Assembly: GCA_037043015.1 (NCBI GenBank)
Contig: CM073322.1
Span: 15,015,601 to 15,079,600, forward strand
Source: Bryum argenteum
Taxonomy: Eukaryota > Streptophyta > Bryopsida > Bryales > Bryaceae
Direction of reading: 5' to 3'
DNA: 64,000 nt
This document shows positions 52,401-64,000 of the stretch, one piece after another. The position numbers and the translations under genes are program-made. Positions within the stretch are counted from its first letter, which is position 1. Each line of letters begins with the position of its first letter. The notes beneath the pieces are model-generated. The model was not told the origin of the DNA, searched no databases, and worked only from the letters and a program-made list of their open reading frames with translations.

Positions 52401-55400
52401 ATTCTTGTTATTATACAAATGTCATGTTTTTAACATTTTACAGTTAAGAAATCAAACAACAATGTAACGTGACATTGTTGTGACTCAAGAATTAACTTGA
52501 CTTACACAATTTCGTTGCCAACCACTATCAACACTTACAGTGTATTTTCAGATTGTATTGAATTATTACTAAATTTTGCTACTATTGTAGGCATTAAACC
52601 TGAGCATTTATGGTATAAGTATAATATAGCAAAGTATTCCTTCTAATTAAAAGCGTACCTTCCAATATGGTAACCTCCAAAGAGAAGACAACATGTTTAT
52701 GCCATATATCTTCTTGGTGGATTATTTGACTTTGGTGTGGCACAATTGTAAACAGATATATCTCTCAAATTTGCATATTGAATGTGTTCGAATGGAGTAA
52801 TTCTTTGAGGGAGTACCCCCATGTTCATGAAGAAAATGTTTAAAATGAGCTCCTCTCCATCTATGTTCTGTACTTAACCCCTAAGAGCCCAATCAACCAT
52901 TTTATGGTCGATCCCGAATTTTGAGGAGCTGTACCTGGATAGAAAAAGATTTTTTTGGAATTTTTTTTAACATTCTAGAAGTTTGGTAAGTTGGGAACCA
53001 CATGCAATTTACAGAACCTTGTTTGGATTCATAGATTGCTCAGAATAAGCCTTCAAACACAAACAGGGCAAAGTTTTCTTAGTGTAAGAAAACTTACTAT
53101 TTTGGGAAACTAATAAGGTTCCTCATAGGTTACTTGTGGCCTCTCTCCATTTTATCATATAATATGTGATTTTAGCCAATCATAGCAATTTCCAATTACT
53201 AATAATAGAAATTACATTTTATATTGACTTTCAAAGTTTTACTCTCTTTAATTGATTTTGAAACAAATCTTACTTATTTCAGGAAATGTAACTGTATAGA
53301 TCTAATTTAGGGTTTAAGGTCTTTAAACTATCTTCGGAGCGCTACTTCATAAGGGTTACCGAATCCATATTTTATAACACATTTAAGTTTTGCTTCAAAC
53401 CCCTCGGGCCTTTAGGGGTTAAGTACTTCCGTCTTCCCGGTACATGCATCTGGACACCCAAGATAACCTTATGGAATGGCATGCCTACCCGAGGTCCTCA
53501 ACCCGGGCTCCAAAGTGGAAAGAGGTTTGACGCGGCCGCTAAACGCGTTTACTTGGGCAGCCTCTAGAGTCTCACAACGGTGCTCGAGGAACCCTAACTC
53601 ACTATTCTAGCAAGTCCATGTGGCGGCGACTGATTCGCGAATAGTAAAAAGTTTTGCCACTGACATGCCTACTGATAAACATTAATCATGCATTAATCAC
53701 CCGATAAAAAAAAGCTAGAAGGCCCTTGCACAACTCAACACATGCCAGAGCCCGAGTCATATTCTCCGGAGCCCGCAAGCCTGAATAAGCGGTTTGGAGC
53801 GCCGGTGCCGCAATGCTCAACCTCCGGCCCCTCAATAATGCGTAATTTAGAGGCTTGAGGACCGCCGGTGTCGATGCCCTAACACATCAGATACTATTCC
53901 ATATGCCGGTAGATCATGTATAGTACACATTAATAAAGCTCTTATTTGATGTAAATGTGTCAACATCTACACACTTGGATCACACTCGGATTCCAAAGTG
54001 TCAACAACTTTTGAAAGAACATGTTCAAAGTTCGATCCACTTATAGATTCGGACCGATAGATAATCAATGACAACATTATGAAATGCTTTTCGGTTGTCA
54101 TCCAGGGAGGTAGATTAAAGTTGAACATAACACAGGCCGTATTGACTAAGTTTACTGTTTCACTCCATCTATTTGCCATTCCCAATTTAATATTTCTAGG
54201 CTCCGCACTGTAATTGCCATCAAATTTGTCAATCTGTGCCCACTGTCGACTGTCCGCTGCATGCCCTACATGATTGTCTGCACTCAGATTCTCAAGGTGC
54301 CCTTTCATCAAATTTGCAAGTATTGGTGTACTTAACAGTTAACACACGTTGCAGTCTCGGATGAAGGGGAAAGTGTCTCATAATCTTCAAAGGCACTGTA
54401 GACCCCCAAATTTTATGTATCTATTGTAAGGGCATTGCATTTCGGGCACACGTCAAGGTACGCATCATTGTTGCAAAAGTGCATACAATTGTTAACACAT
54501 GTATAGATTTAATCATATGCTGAGCCCAACCCCCTCTTCGTAGAGTGTTTACTGTTGGAAGTGTATCGATTGCTGAAACCGTTGGCAGTTTTATGATGAA
54601 GAAGAGAAGAAGAAGAGAAACTCCAACCTATATAGAGACGGGTGTGAATAGAGTGTTCATTCCACCTATCCTTGGATGTATGCTCGAAGATTATCACACC
54701 AATGGCAGGACGAGACTAGTGACCCCTCTCCGAGTAAACACTATGCTAGTTCCTACCTAACCACTAGTGCCTTAGAGATACCCAACATGGAATACCCCAA
54801 AGGGCTTTGAGGTACCCATACAATCAAGGTACAAGAACCCTCACCATAGTTGGATGAGCTATGGTGGTGAGCACCACGCTGGCATGCAGAATAGAACCCA
54901 CTACTTTTTCATTGGGGACCATGAGCCCTAACCACCAAGCCAAGGCTTGTGGTGCATGTTTCTATTATGAACAAATTAGTCGTCACATTAGTCAAATTGT
55001 GAACAAGGTTAACTTTTGAAATCATCTTAATTTTGGAAGTTGCAAGAATATTATTGAAATATAGTAAAATTCAAAACAATAGGAAAATGCAAGTTATTAT
55101 TGTTCTTTGATCTATACATTCTTATACTTAAATTTGGTGACACATAGATGTAATGCTAAAGGAGTAAGAATGACTATATTTAGCAAGATGAAATTCATTT
55201 TTCATTCCCAACAAAGTCATTATTTGACCCGCCACCTTCGCGGCGAGCCAAACAGATGCCCTATACCCCCAAATGTAGTGACCTTCTAAAGCCCTACTAC
55301 TTGTCACTCAAGTTTGTTGCTTACTTAGTTAAATTGACTTTTGAAAAATTTAAAAGTGGCCTTCCAAAACTTTTGAAATTCAAATAACTTACGTTTGAAC

Positions 55401-58400
55401 TTTTGTCACGGTGTGGTGAAGAGTAGAATATACTCACAAAGGGTGGGATTTGAAGGCGTGCATCACTTTATAACCCTTCTTGCCTTGCTACATTTAGCAA
55501 GGCCTTTACTCAATCTGTACGAAGTGAATTAGCGTCAGAGTTTTGACCTTTTACCTTCAAAGGATATGGTTAGGGCTTAAAAATGTAAATATGCCACAAA
55601 CAATCATTGTTAATGTGTTAATTCTTAGGTAGATTTGCTTTACAAGTATTTTACCTCGTATACAAATAAGGTGTTGAAGGCCTTTGAAGGCTTAGATCTA
55701 TGCTTTATTTTTAACACAAAATATTTTTGTCCCCACTAAAATTTGGTTGTGTGATTTTTGAACTTGATGTAGAAAGGTAGCATCAAGGTCATGCAAAGAT
55801 ACACTTTCTCGTGCACCACCTACATACCCACCTATTTAGATGATATTACAACTTCTCACTTACAAGGGCCTACTTTATTCCATCACAATATACGGATGGA
55901 AATGCTCAAAGTCACAAAGATGGGCAAAGAAGTTTTATCATTATTTTATTTTAAAATTTTTGTTTGTTTTATTTTTAATGTCAAAGGAGAAAATTACCCT
56001 TCTCGATGCTTTGCCCGTGTATACCTTCTTAGTTGTTGTTTGATTGTTCTTTTTTCATCATTCAAATCTTCATTTACACTTTGATCAATATCTCGCTTTC
56101 CATTTTAAGGTTGGTAAGTTTTACAAGATTGAAGCTTGGTTTCCACACTATGCTTTCCTTCTTGCTCGATGGTCACAATAGATTCATTTCTAGAGCTTCT
56201 ATGTTTTTTGAAAGTGTTTGCAATCTATCCAGGAAATTATGGATAATGGTATTGCATTACTTACACTCAGGGTTCTAGAAATAATTTCATCCTTACTGGC
56301 TGATATTTATAGTGCCCTTGTCCAACCAGTTTTAGGTGAAACTATATGACAATTGTCTCATTCTATATTGAGAATAGAAACATTCTTGTAATTTTCATCG
56401 ATTTTTAGCCGGTGTTTTCAGTAATCAAGCAGCTAATATGTTATTTCTAAAGACTGATAATGAACTAGCCGTCAGTTGTTCCTGATCAATGCTTACACTT
56501 GAAAGCATTTTGGAGTAGTTCATACTAGAAGATTACGTTGTCTTTTTTGTAATAAAAAACATACATCCAAGCCTGAAAGTGTTGTCCAAGTCTCTCTTGT
56601 CTTTTAGTCCTTTATGAGATTTTTGCAAGATTCTGGAGGACTTGTAGAAGCTTTGCAGGTTTGTCGAGTTCCTTACCGACACTTTAGAAGGCTCAGATTT
56701 CGGGGAGTTGACTCGGCGTTGGTCACGAGAAGCGCTACTTTTCCTTCGTGGTTCACGATCGGAGAATGAATCAATTGATTAGGCGTCAAATCGCGCTGGG
56801 AGAATGATTCATTGAATTTCAATCGAAAAATTGTCTCCCTCGAGTATTGCTTTCTTTGCGTGGCGAATTTTCGCGCAGCTTTTGGGTCTGTCTGGTCCTT
56901 TTTTTCCTTCGAATTGACGATCGTCATCGCAATCTTTGGACGTAGCGATCGGGCGTGTCCGAATTGGCCGAGCTGGCGCGTTGCACCGTTTGGAAAAAAT
57001 GGCAGAGCAGTGCAGCATTTCGCCAAGACGAATCTTTCATGGAGAATGGTGTGTTCGTAACGATCAGTGTAGTTGTTCGTCCCTATTGTTTAGCGGCTTT
57101 GCCAATTACAAATTTTTCGATCCGCATAAGGTCCTCTCATATTTCCAGCTTCTTGAAGATGGATACCGACAGGTCTGACCTGCATTCAATTTGTGTTTTA
57201 GGTCATGGTGAATCGAGAAAACGGTCTCGGCCGCCAATTATGTATTTTCGTGCTCGATTCTTGTTCAAATTACATTTGAATTACATGATGACATGCATAT
57301 GTGTTTCTGCTTCGTGTGCTTGTCAGAGATTCCAACTTGATCGATTCCCCCGAGGCAAAGATGGACGAGTCTACGGAACATTTACCTCTACTTCATGAGT
57401 CACGATCCAAAGCGAATGAGGTAAGACGATAGTCTATGAACACGCATCCCTGTTTCTACAATGTTGAGCATTCGCGGTACCGGTTGTGTTCTATGTGTAT
57501 GAATGTTGTGTTCCTAAATGTGTTTGTTCAACCCTTGTACGATTCCAATACCGTCTTCGAATGAGAAAATATTTTGATTCGAAATCGAAGAGAGATTTGT
57601 TGTTCATCCTCGTCATTTATTGATGCAGAGGGTGGAAAAGACCCGTTCCTGGTGGAGCTCTCTGACATTTTCCTGGGTCAATCCACTGTTGCAAACCGGC
57701 GCTCAAAGACAGCTTGAACATGCAGACTTGCTGGTCTTACCCTCTGAAAACGCACCTCAGTCATGTTGTGGCCGGCTATGGAGGTGCTGGGAGCAAGAAT
57801 GCGCACGTAATAGACAAGGTGGCCCGTCACTTGTATGGGCTATTTTTCATGCCTATGGTCGAAGTTACCTGTTTCTTGGCATTTTTCAGGTTCTCGATCC
57901 CTTTTCCTACGTAAAATCATGTGGTCGAATGGTAAAATCATTCAATCGTGGTGACTATCAACTGTGGTGTCTTGACTCCTGTAGCAGTCATCAATCGTTT
58001 TCGCTCATCTGATTGCACGATGATCCAATTTGCAGCTCATCAATGGCGCTCTGGCATTCACGGGTCCACTCCTTTTGAACCAGATTCTGAAGTTCCTGCA
58101 AGCAGGTACATTTAGTGATGGTCAAATGCTGGTCTGCAATAAGATTCGCAATAGGCAGTGACGTACGTCCATGTGGTACCACAGGGCCTGAAGCTGGAGC
58201 ACAGTGGGGTTTTGAGTGCGCAATTATGCTGGGAATTTTATCTGCCGTCAGGTAACATTGTGCCTCATTTTCGTTTCCACCTCTGAGTAGTTCGATGGCG
58301 TTCTCCTTCCAACCACCGATGCAATTCACCTGCAAAGTAATGCGTTGGTTGGTGATTGTTTTACTCCTATTCTGATCATTGCACAAATTCCAACATTGAA

Positions 58401-61400
58401 ACCTGTTTATTTGAACAGGACTGTACTGGACACTCAGTACGATTTTAGCATGATGAAGCTGAATTTGAAGCTCCAAGCAAGTCTCACTACAATGGTTTAT
58501 TGCAAGGTAATACGCTCGCATTATCATAGCACAGCTTCTTCTTAAACTCTTACTAACGTACTAACAATCAATCAGAGGGTAGGTCATGTGATAGAACAAT
58601 ATCTCCTGAATCGTTGTTGCTTACAGAGTCGTTGTTGTGAGAAGTCCTGCTTTTGAAAGAAAATGTAATCTCTTACTTCTCAGCTTATTGTGTCTTAAGC
58701 CGTAATAAATAAAGGTCGTTTTTTACCGCTGTTGTATTCGAGAAGCTCACAAAGAAAGATTACTGATCATCCCAATTCTGGATGGTCGAATCGTTTTGGA
58801 ACTCCCTTTCTATTGTCGTAACAAATTTCTCTAGTTGATAGGTCTCCAATTTAAGTGTAACTTCACAGGGGATCGTCATGCTTATTGAGCTTATACTAGT
58901 TCAAGAAGCTGGGACTTCTGCAGCCACGTTCTTAAGAGATGATTAGGGTGGGTGCCGGGTGATGAGCAGTCTATGTGTGTGAGCCTATCCCAACGAAGCT
59001 CTTTCTCCAGTGGAGAAATTCAGACCTTGATGTCTGTTGATGCAGTGCGGGTGATTCAACTTTGCGCCAGTATACACGACCTTTGGAGGTCCGTCTTACT
59101 ACCTCTTTCGTTTTCAACTTGCAGATCTAAGCCCTCGTAGACTTCTTGTTCTTTGCTTTATTCTTCTATTGGTCGTGCTCTTATCCGTCACCTGTTTTGG
59201 GAAGTAAGTGATACTAGCTAGAGCACGAAAAGGAACGACTCACTAGTTTTCGTCTTCCAACTTGTTTGTCTTCAGCGTACCATTGCAGATAATTATTGCT
59301 CTAGGATTGCTCTACATGCAAGTTAAATTTGCGTTTCTTGCTGGCCTGGCCGTTGTCATCCTTCTTATTCCTGGTAAGCAGTCACCAAGCCATGACACTG
59401 AGCTACACTGATCCTAATATGACGAGATCATTGATGATCGTTCTCATCATTGTCATTGCAATTTAATGCAGCTAACGCAATTGTGACTACTGAAACTATG
59501 CGATGTTGGCGTCTGGCCCAATTTCTCCTGGTACACTTCGTAGTCTAGAGTAGCTAACACTAAATCTTGAGAACGCTTAAAAAATTATTGTATTAACCTA
59601 AATCTTGGTGCTATCTGGTGTCCTGCCTTTGTTAGTGAACCGCATCATCGCTTTGAAAATTGCTGAGTCAAGTAAAAGAATGATGGAGGAGAAAGATGAA
59701 AGGTATTACTTGCAACCTCACAACCAGGTCGGACTTACCGTATGCAGTTGTACTTACTTTCATTCACCGTGATAAACCTTTGTGTTTTGCGCAGAGTAAG
59801 GATGATGGGTGAACTTTTAATGTACATTCGTACTGTCAAGATGTATACGTGGGAGCACATTTTTGCTGGGCGAATTATGGAGACACGAACTCGTGAGCTG
59901 AAACAGTTAGCTGTGTGTCAAGCCTTTCACATTTGCTGAATCATTTGGTTCTTTGAGAAGTTTTGAGTCACTTTTACTGCTTCAAATGCCGAATATATAT
60001 GCTGTTCTCTGCTTTGTGATTGCTCGAGTAGAGGTAACTGTTGCGGTTACGTTTCCCCTTTGTATTCTGCAATTCGTGACCTCAATGCCTGCCTTGTGGA
60101 ACGGCTTCAGATCAAAAAGTATCTGGATGCGTTTTGTGTCTACTTCTGGCAAGGAACGCCGGTGCTCTTCACCATCTTTACGTTCGGTCTTTATGTGATC
60201 ACGGGCCACACACTAGACGCAGCAACGGTACTTTTTCAACTCTAAAATTCTTCGCTATGAGATATCTTTTTCGTTGTCAATCATCTAAATACTTGATATT
60301 TTTCTCTAATATATACTCTCTTCGATCATTTATCCACATGAGCTTTTGCTACTCGTGCCTGACTTTAAGTGTGTCATGAAGATGATAATGACCTCGAATT
60401 GAATACATTTGCGCATGAGCAGGTGTTCACAAGCCTTGCTCTCTTTGACATCCTCACTGGTCCACTTAACAGCTTTCCATGGGTCATCAACAGTATCATT
60501 GAGGTAACACCTGGCTCTTTGCTGCTGGTTTGGGTTATGTTCGCTTTCAGCTTTTGATAATTGGATGTTCATGCCGTTTATTCAAAGATCAAATATAAAA
60601 TTGGAAGCTGTTTCTTTGAAAGGCCAGCAATGAGATTGTTGTCCTCTGACTTTTGCCCAAATATATCTAATGCAGGCCCAAGTCTCTATACGGCGTCTTT
60701 GTCGGTATCTATGTTGCCCTCAGACTGATTCCGGTTGGACGAGTAGGATATTTGCACCGACAGAGGAAGAGGACTTCATGAATTCCGCCTCAGTTGTGCC
60801 GAAAGCAATCAAGAGTAGTTCTTGTATTGATAATGGTCAGCATCCTAACGTGAACGTCCACGGAGAAGCGATTACGATCAAAGATGGTGCTTTTTCATGG
60901 TCTATCGAGGAGGATGGGTCACTGACACTTGACGATGTCTCGTTATCCATACCTGAAGGCTCTTTGGTTGTCATCCTGGGGAAGGTGCCTTTTCAGCCTT
61001 GTCTTCAATCTCATTTCAGAAAAAATCTTGGGTGATAAATGTTTCGCTGAGATATTGGTCGTAGGTAGAAACGGCCCTTATGTTTGACTGCTTTAGTATC
61101 AAGCATACTTGTATGTCGTCTGAATGCGAATGGAAAGTTTGTTGTTTGATCAAGAACAGGTTTGAGCTCTAATTCTTACGACTCGCAGGTAGGAGCTGGT
61201 AAATCGTCATTATTGGCAGCTTTGCTGGGAGAAATGCGCTGTGTTAGGGGCGATACTCGCATGGCTGGCTCTGTCGCATATGTGGCCCAGGTACGCCATA
61301 GTCGATCTTTTGAAACTGGGTCTCATTTTTGCAGAGAGACCATTTTGCTTAGGATACAAATTCTTCCCAACAACGGTTGGAAACTTTGGGCAGAGCAGTT

Positions 61401-64000
61401 TAAGAGTACCACTCGCTTTTTTTGAACTGAGTTTCTACTGCTTCCATCTTCATCCTCATTAGAGAAAGGAACGAGTAGATAGTTATTCCTATCACCTTAT
61501 GACTGTCCCACCCTAATGCTTATGACATTCAGATGTGAAATGTGGGCAAATTTTACAGTTTCTGTCACATGATAACACTATCTGTCGCGTGGGAAATGGC
61601 TATGATGCAGACGCCATGGATCCAGTCAGCTACGGTCCGTGAAAATATCCTCTTTGGATCTCAGTACGATGCTGAGAGGTAACTGCGTCGTTCTTCTCCT
61701 TAATTCTCTCAGAATCGTTACATTGATGTGCATCTGATCATCTTTTGATATGTTGTATCATGGAGTCAGGTGTAGAGACTACTCAAGAATGTTCCTCAAA
61801 ATGGGCGTTATTCTTGCAGTTCTAGGTTTCTCTTAGGTCTCTGCACATGGGTGGTAGCCACGAAAATGAGGCGTATGACAGCGTGCTGTTATCTACTGCT
61901 GGTGCTCTATCAGCAGTCTATATTAGTGTGATATCTGAGATGGCCTTGTGATGATCATCAACTTGCTCAGGTACCATGGTGTTGTGAAGGCGTGCGCATT
62001 GGAAGAGGATTTTCAGAATATGCAGGGTGGGGACATGTCTGAAATCGCTGATCAAGGAGCTAACCTCTCAGGCGGTCAGAAAGCTCGCCTCGCTCTTGCT
62101 CGGTACCATCCAACTATCATCAAAGATACGCGTGACTTGTGTTGTTGGATGTGTACATAGTTATTGATCATGTCGCTAAATTTGTGTGGCAGAGCTTTAT
62201 ACCAAGATCGTGACATATACCTCCTCGATGATCCCTTGAGCGCTGTAGACGCTCACGTGGGAAACTGGCTACTACAGAATCCTATAGCTAACCTTGCAAA
62301 GAGCGGGAAGACATGCGTTCTATGCACATATCACTCTGAGGTTGGCCATCTAGCATCCATCATCTGGTGTTGAATAGATGATTTTGATGCCTAATACTGG
62401 AACTTAGATAGGAACATGGTAGTGACTGAAAGTGGTCGCATGTTGGGCGGTTTCTCGACATTTTGCAGGCAATACATGTTGCGGATCTGGTTGTTCTGCT
62501 GGAAAACGGCCGCATAACGTATTGCGGAAAGGCAGATGGTTTGCCGTCCTCATTTATTTATGATGAAGTGCCAAAGGGAGCGAGACTGCTACCTAATTCT
62601 GAAAGCCTGTTGAACTGTGATAGTAATCTCGAGAACTCCGCAGCTAGAGAAGGTAAGCATGTTTCCGCAGTTTTGAAGTCTCCAACATCCTCGAGGGTGC
62701 TTAGTGCTTGCAACATCTCCATGAAAAGAGGGTCTTACCACATCTAAGACCGGTCTACTCAGCTTGTCGGTTCATGTTTAACTTACTTAACAGTGATTAG
62801 TAGGTGTCACACCAAAGGATTGGAGCCCTTCAAGTTCTTCCGACCCGAAACCTATCAACCTGGACAAAGATGTGAAGGAAGAATATGTGCCGGAAGAGAA
62901 GGTGAAGACACTTAATGTGGCTGTGGACAAGGAGACGAAGACCGATTCAGGAGAGATCTCTATTTCGTGCGTGGTGCCACCGGTGACACTGATTGAGGAG
63001 GAGGAACGAACAAAAGGCCGTGTGCAGGCATCTGTTTACCGGTACGTGGCCTCTGTTTGCTGGTTAGAGAACTGAACTCGTTGCGTTTGAAGTTCTACTT
63101 AGATGTATCCAAGTCGGAGGTTTTTAGGGTCTGACAACAGAATATGTTCGGAGATAAGTTTGATATTGTGCCGAGTTAATAGGAGGTTGTAAGTGAAATG
63201 ACGACCTTAGAAATGTTTCAGAGTGCGAGCCTACCATTTTCACAACTCAGCCTGTGTTGGATGACGTTGATAACTCGTCATTCGGCATGAGTATTGAACG
63301 GGGTTGTTGTCATGGGTGTGGAACCCAGCGCATACGGGGTTTTTACAGGTTGGTGGGTAATAGCTATCATACTCGCAAGTACCACGCTTATGCAAGCGAC
63401 ACAAAATGGAGGTGATCTCTGGCTCACTTACTGGGTTGATCACGTTGATGACGCTCTGCATTCAACGTCTTTCTATCTTGTAAGGCTCTTCTTGAAGCAA
63501 AGTATATTCAGGGTAGAACTCAAGTCTGAGGAATAAGTATAACGATGCTAGAGGCATCCAGCCTTGCTTTCATTTGGAAGGAGACGATTCGGAAATATGT
63601 TGAAATATGTCGAAGTGCACAGAGGATGCAGTACATGCTAATTTTTCTTGTAGTCGATAATGATGAATCAAGAACCAACACATCATTCTGCTTAGTTGCA
63701 GTTGAGTCCAACTACGGGAGTGGTGTATATTTTTGATTAATTCCTTCTCAGTTTCATCCGGTTGTGGTAATTGTCTTGCGTTTTGGAATTTTTAACAGAA
63801 AGTGATGGTGGCGGTCGGTGGAGCTCACTCGGCCTTCACTTTCGCTCGCGCATTTTCATTTGCATATGGGGGTCTTCGATCAGCGTATAAGATGCACGAT
63901 GTCGTCTTGCAGAAAGTGATATCAGCTCCTGTCACCTTCTTTGACCGCAACCCCCGCGGTCGCATCTTAAACAGGTGAAACTATCTGAAGACCCATCATA

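Overview
The window is nuclear DNA of a land plant. It holds two intact intron-bearing plant genes: an NRT2-type nitrate transporter (minus strand, 36104-38307) and the 5' two-thirds of an ABCC13-like ABC transporter (plus strand, 57361 to the window edge). It also has plant telomere-type TTTAGGG repeats and plant-type DNA transposons. Long transposon-rich stretches and short introns would fit a non-flowering plant such as a bryophyte, but that is a guess; the sequence does not name a species.

Positions 1-5000 hold a decayed CACTA (En/Spm) TNP2 transposase, a 1.06-kb element bounded by TTAA and CCCC-starting inverted repeats, and one unrecognised ORF. Positions 5277-6040 are a stray end of a hAT element.

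Positions 6294-25102 are the centre of interest: one 18.8-kb hAT-type element, CAGGGATGTCA at both ends, flanked by a perfect 8-bp target duplication (TTCAAATG at 6286-6293 and 25103-25110). Besides its own broken hAT transposase (minus strand, near the right end) it carries three cargo genes. These are a protein-kinase-like gene (6970-8455), a gene with a Cys/His-containing CKKYVKMYH domain (9172-10387, minus) and a large gene that couples the same domain to a RING-H2 finger (16221-20010). All three cargo genes have the same promoter layout: a CG-dense array of GGTCGG/CCGACC words, a TATA box, then CCTCACT 27-28 bp downstream. Between them lies a tandem duplication of about 2 kb. The element is old: it has been hit by a 434-bp MITE inside the RING and a 1290-bp solo LTR inside the transposase, and its genes have stops and frameshifts.

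Positions 25103-36000 hold AT-rich DNA, a minisatellite, a lone ABC-ATPase-like exon, a genomic fragment of an acetyl-CoA carboxylase gene (itself hit by a MITE), a small hAT MITE and an unrecognised coiled-coil gene. Positions 38308-57360 are gene-poor and made of repeats: two more TTAA elements, a third MITE copy, a 338-bp fold-back element, a cluster of near-palindromic GTGTGGCATGTGCCTCAC words, and a tRNA-derived SINE candidate.

The two host genes are functionally unrelated (nitrate uptake; ABC export or conjugate transport). The genes inside the giant element look like one co-regulated set that travelled together.
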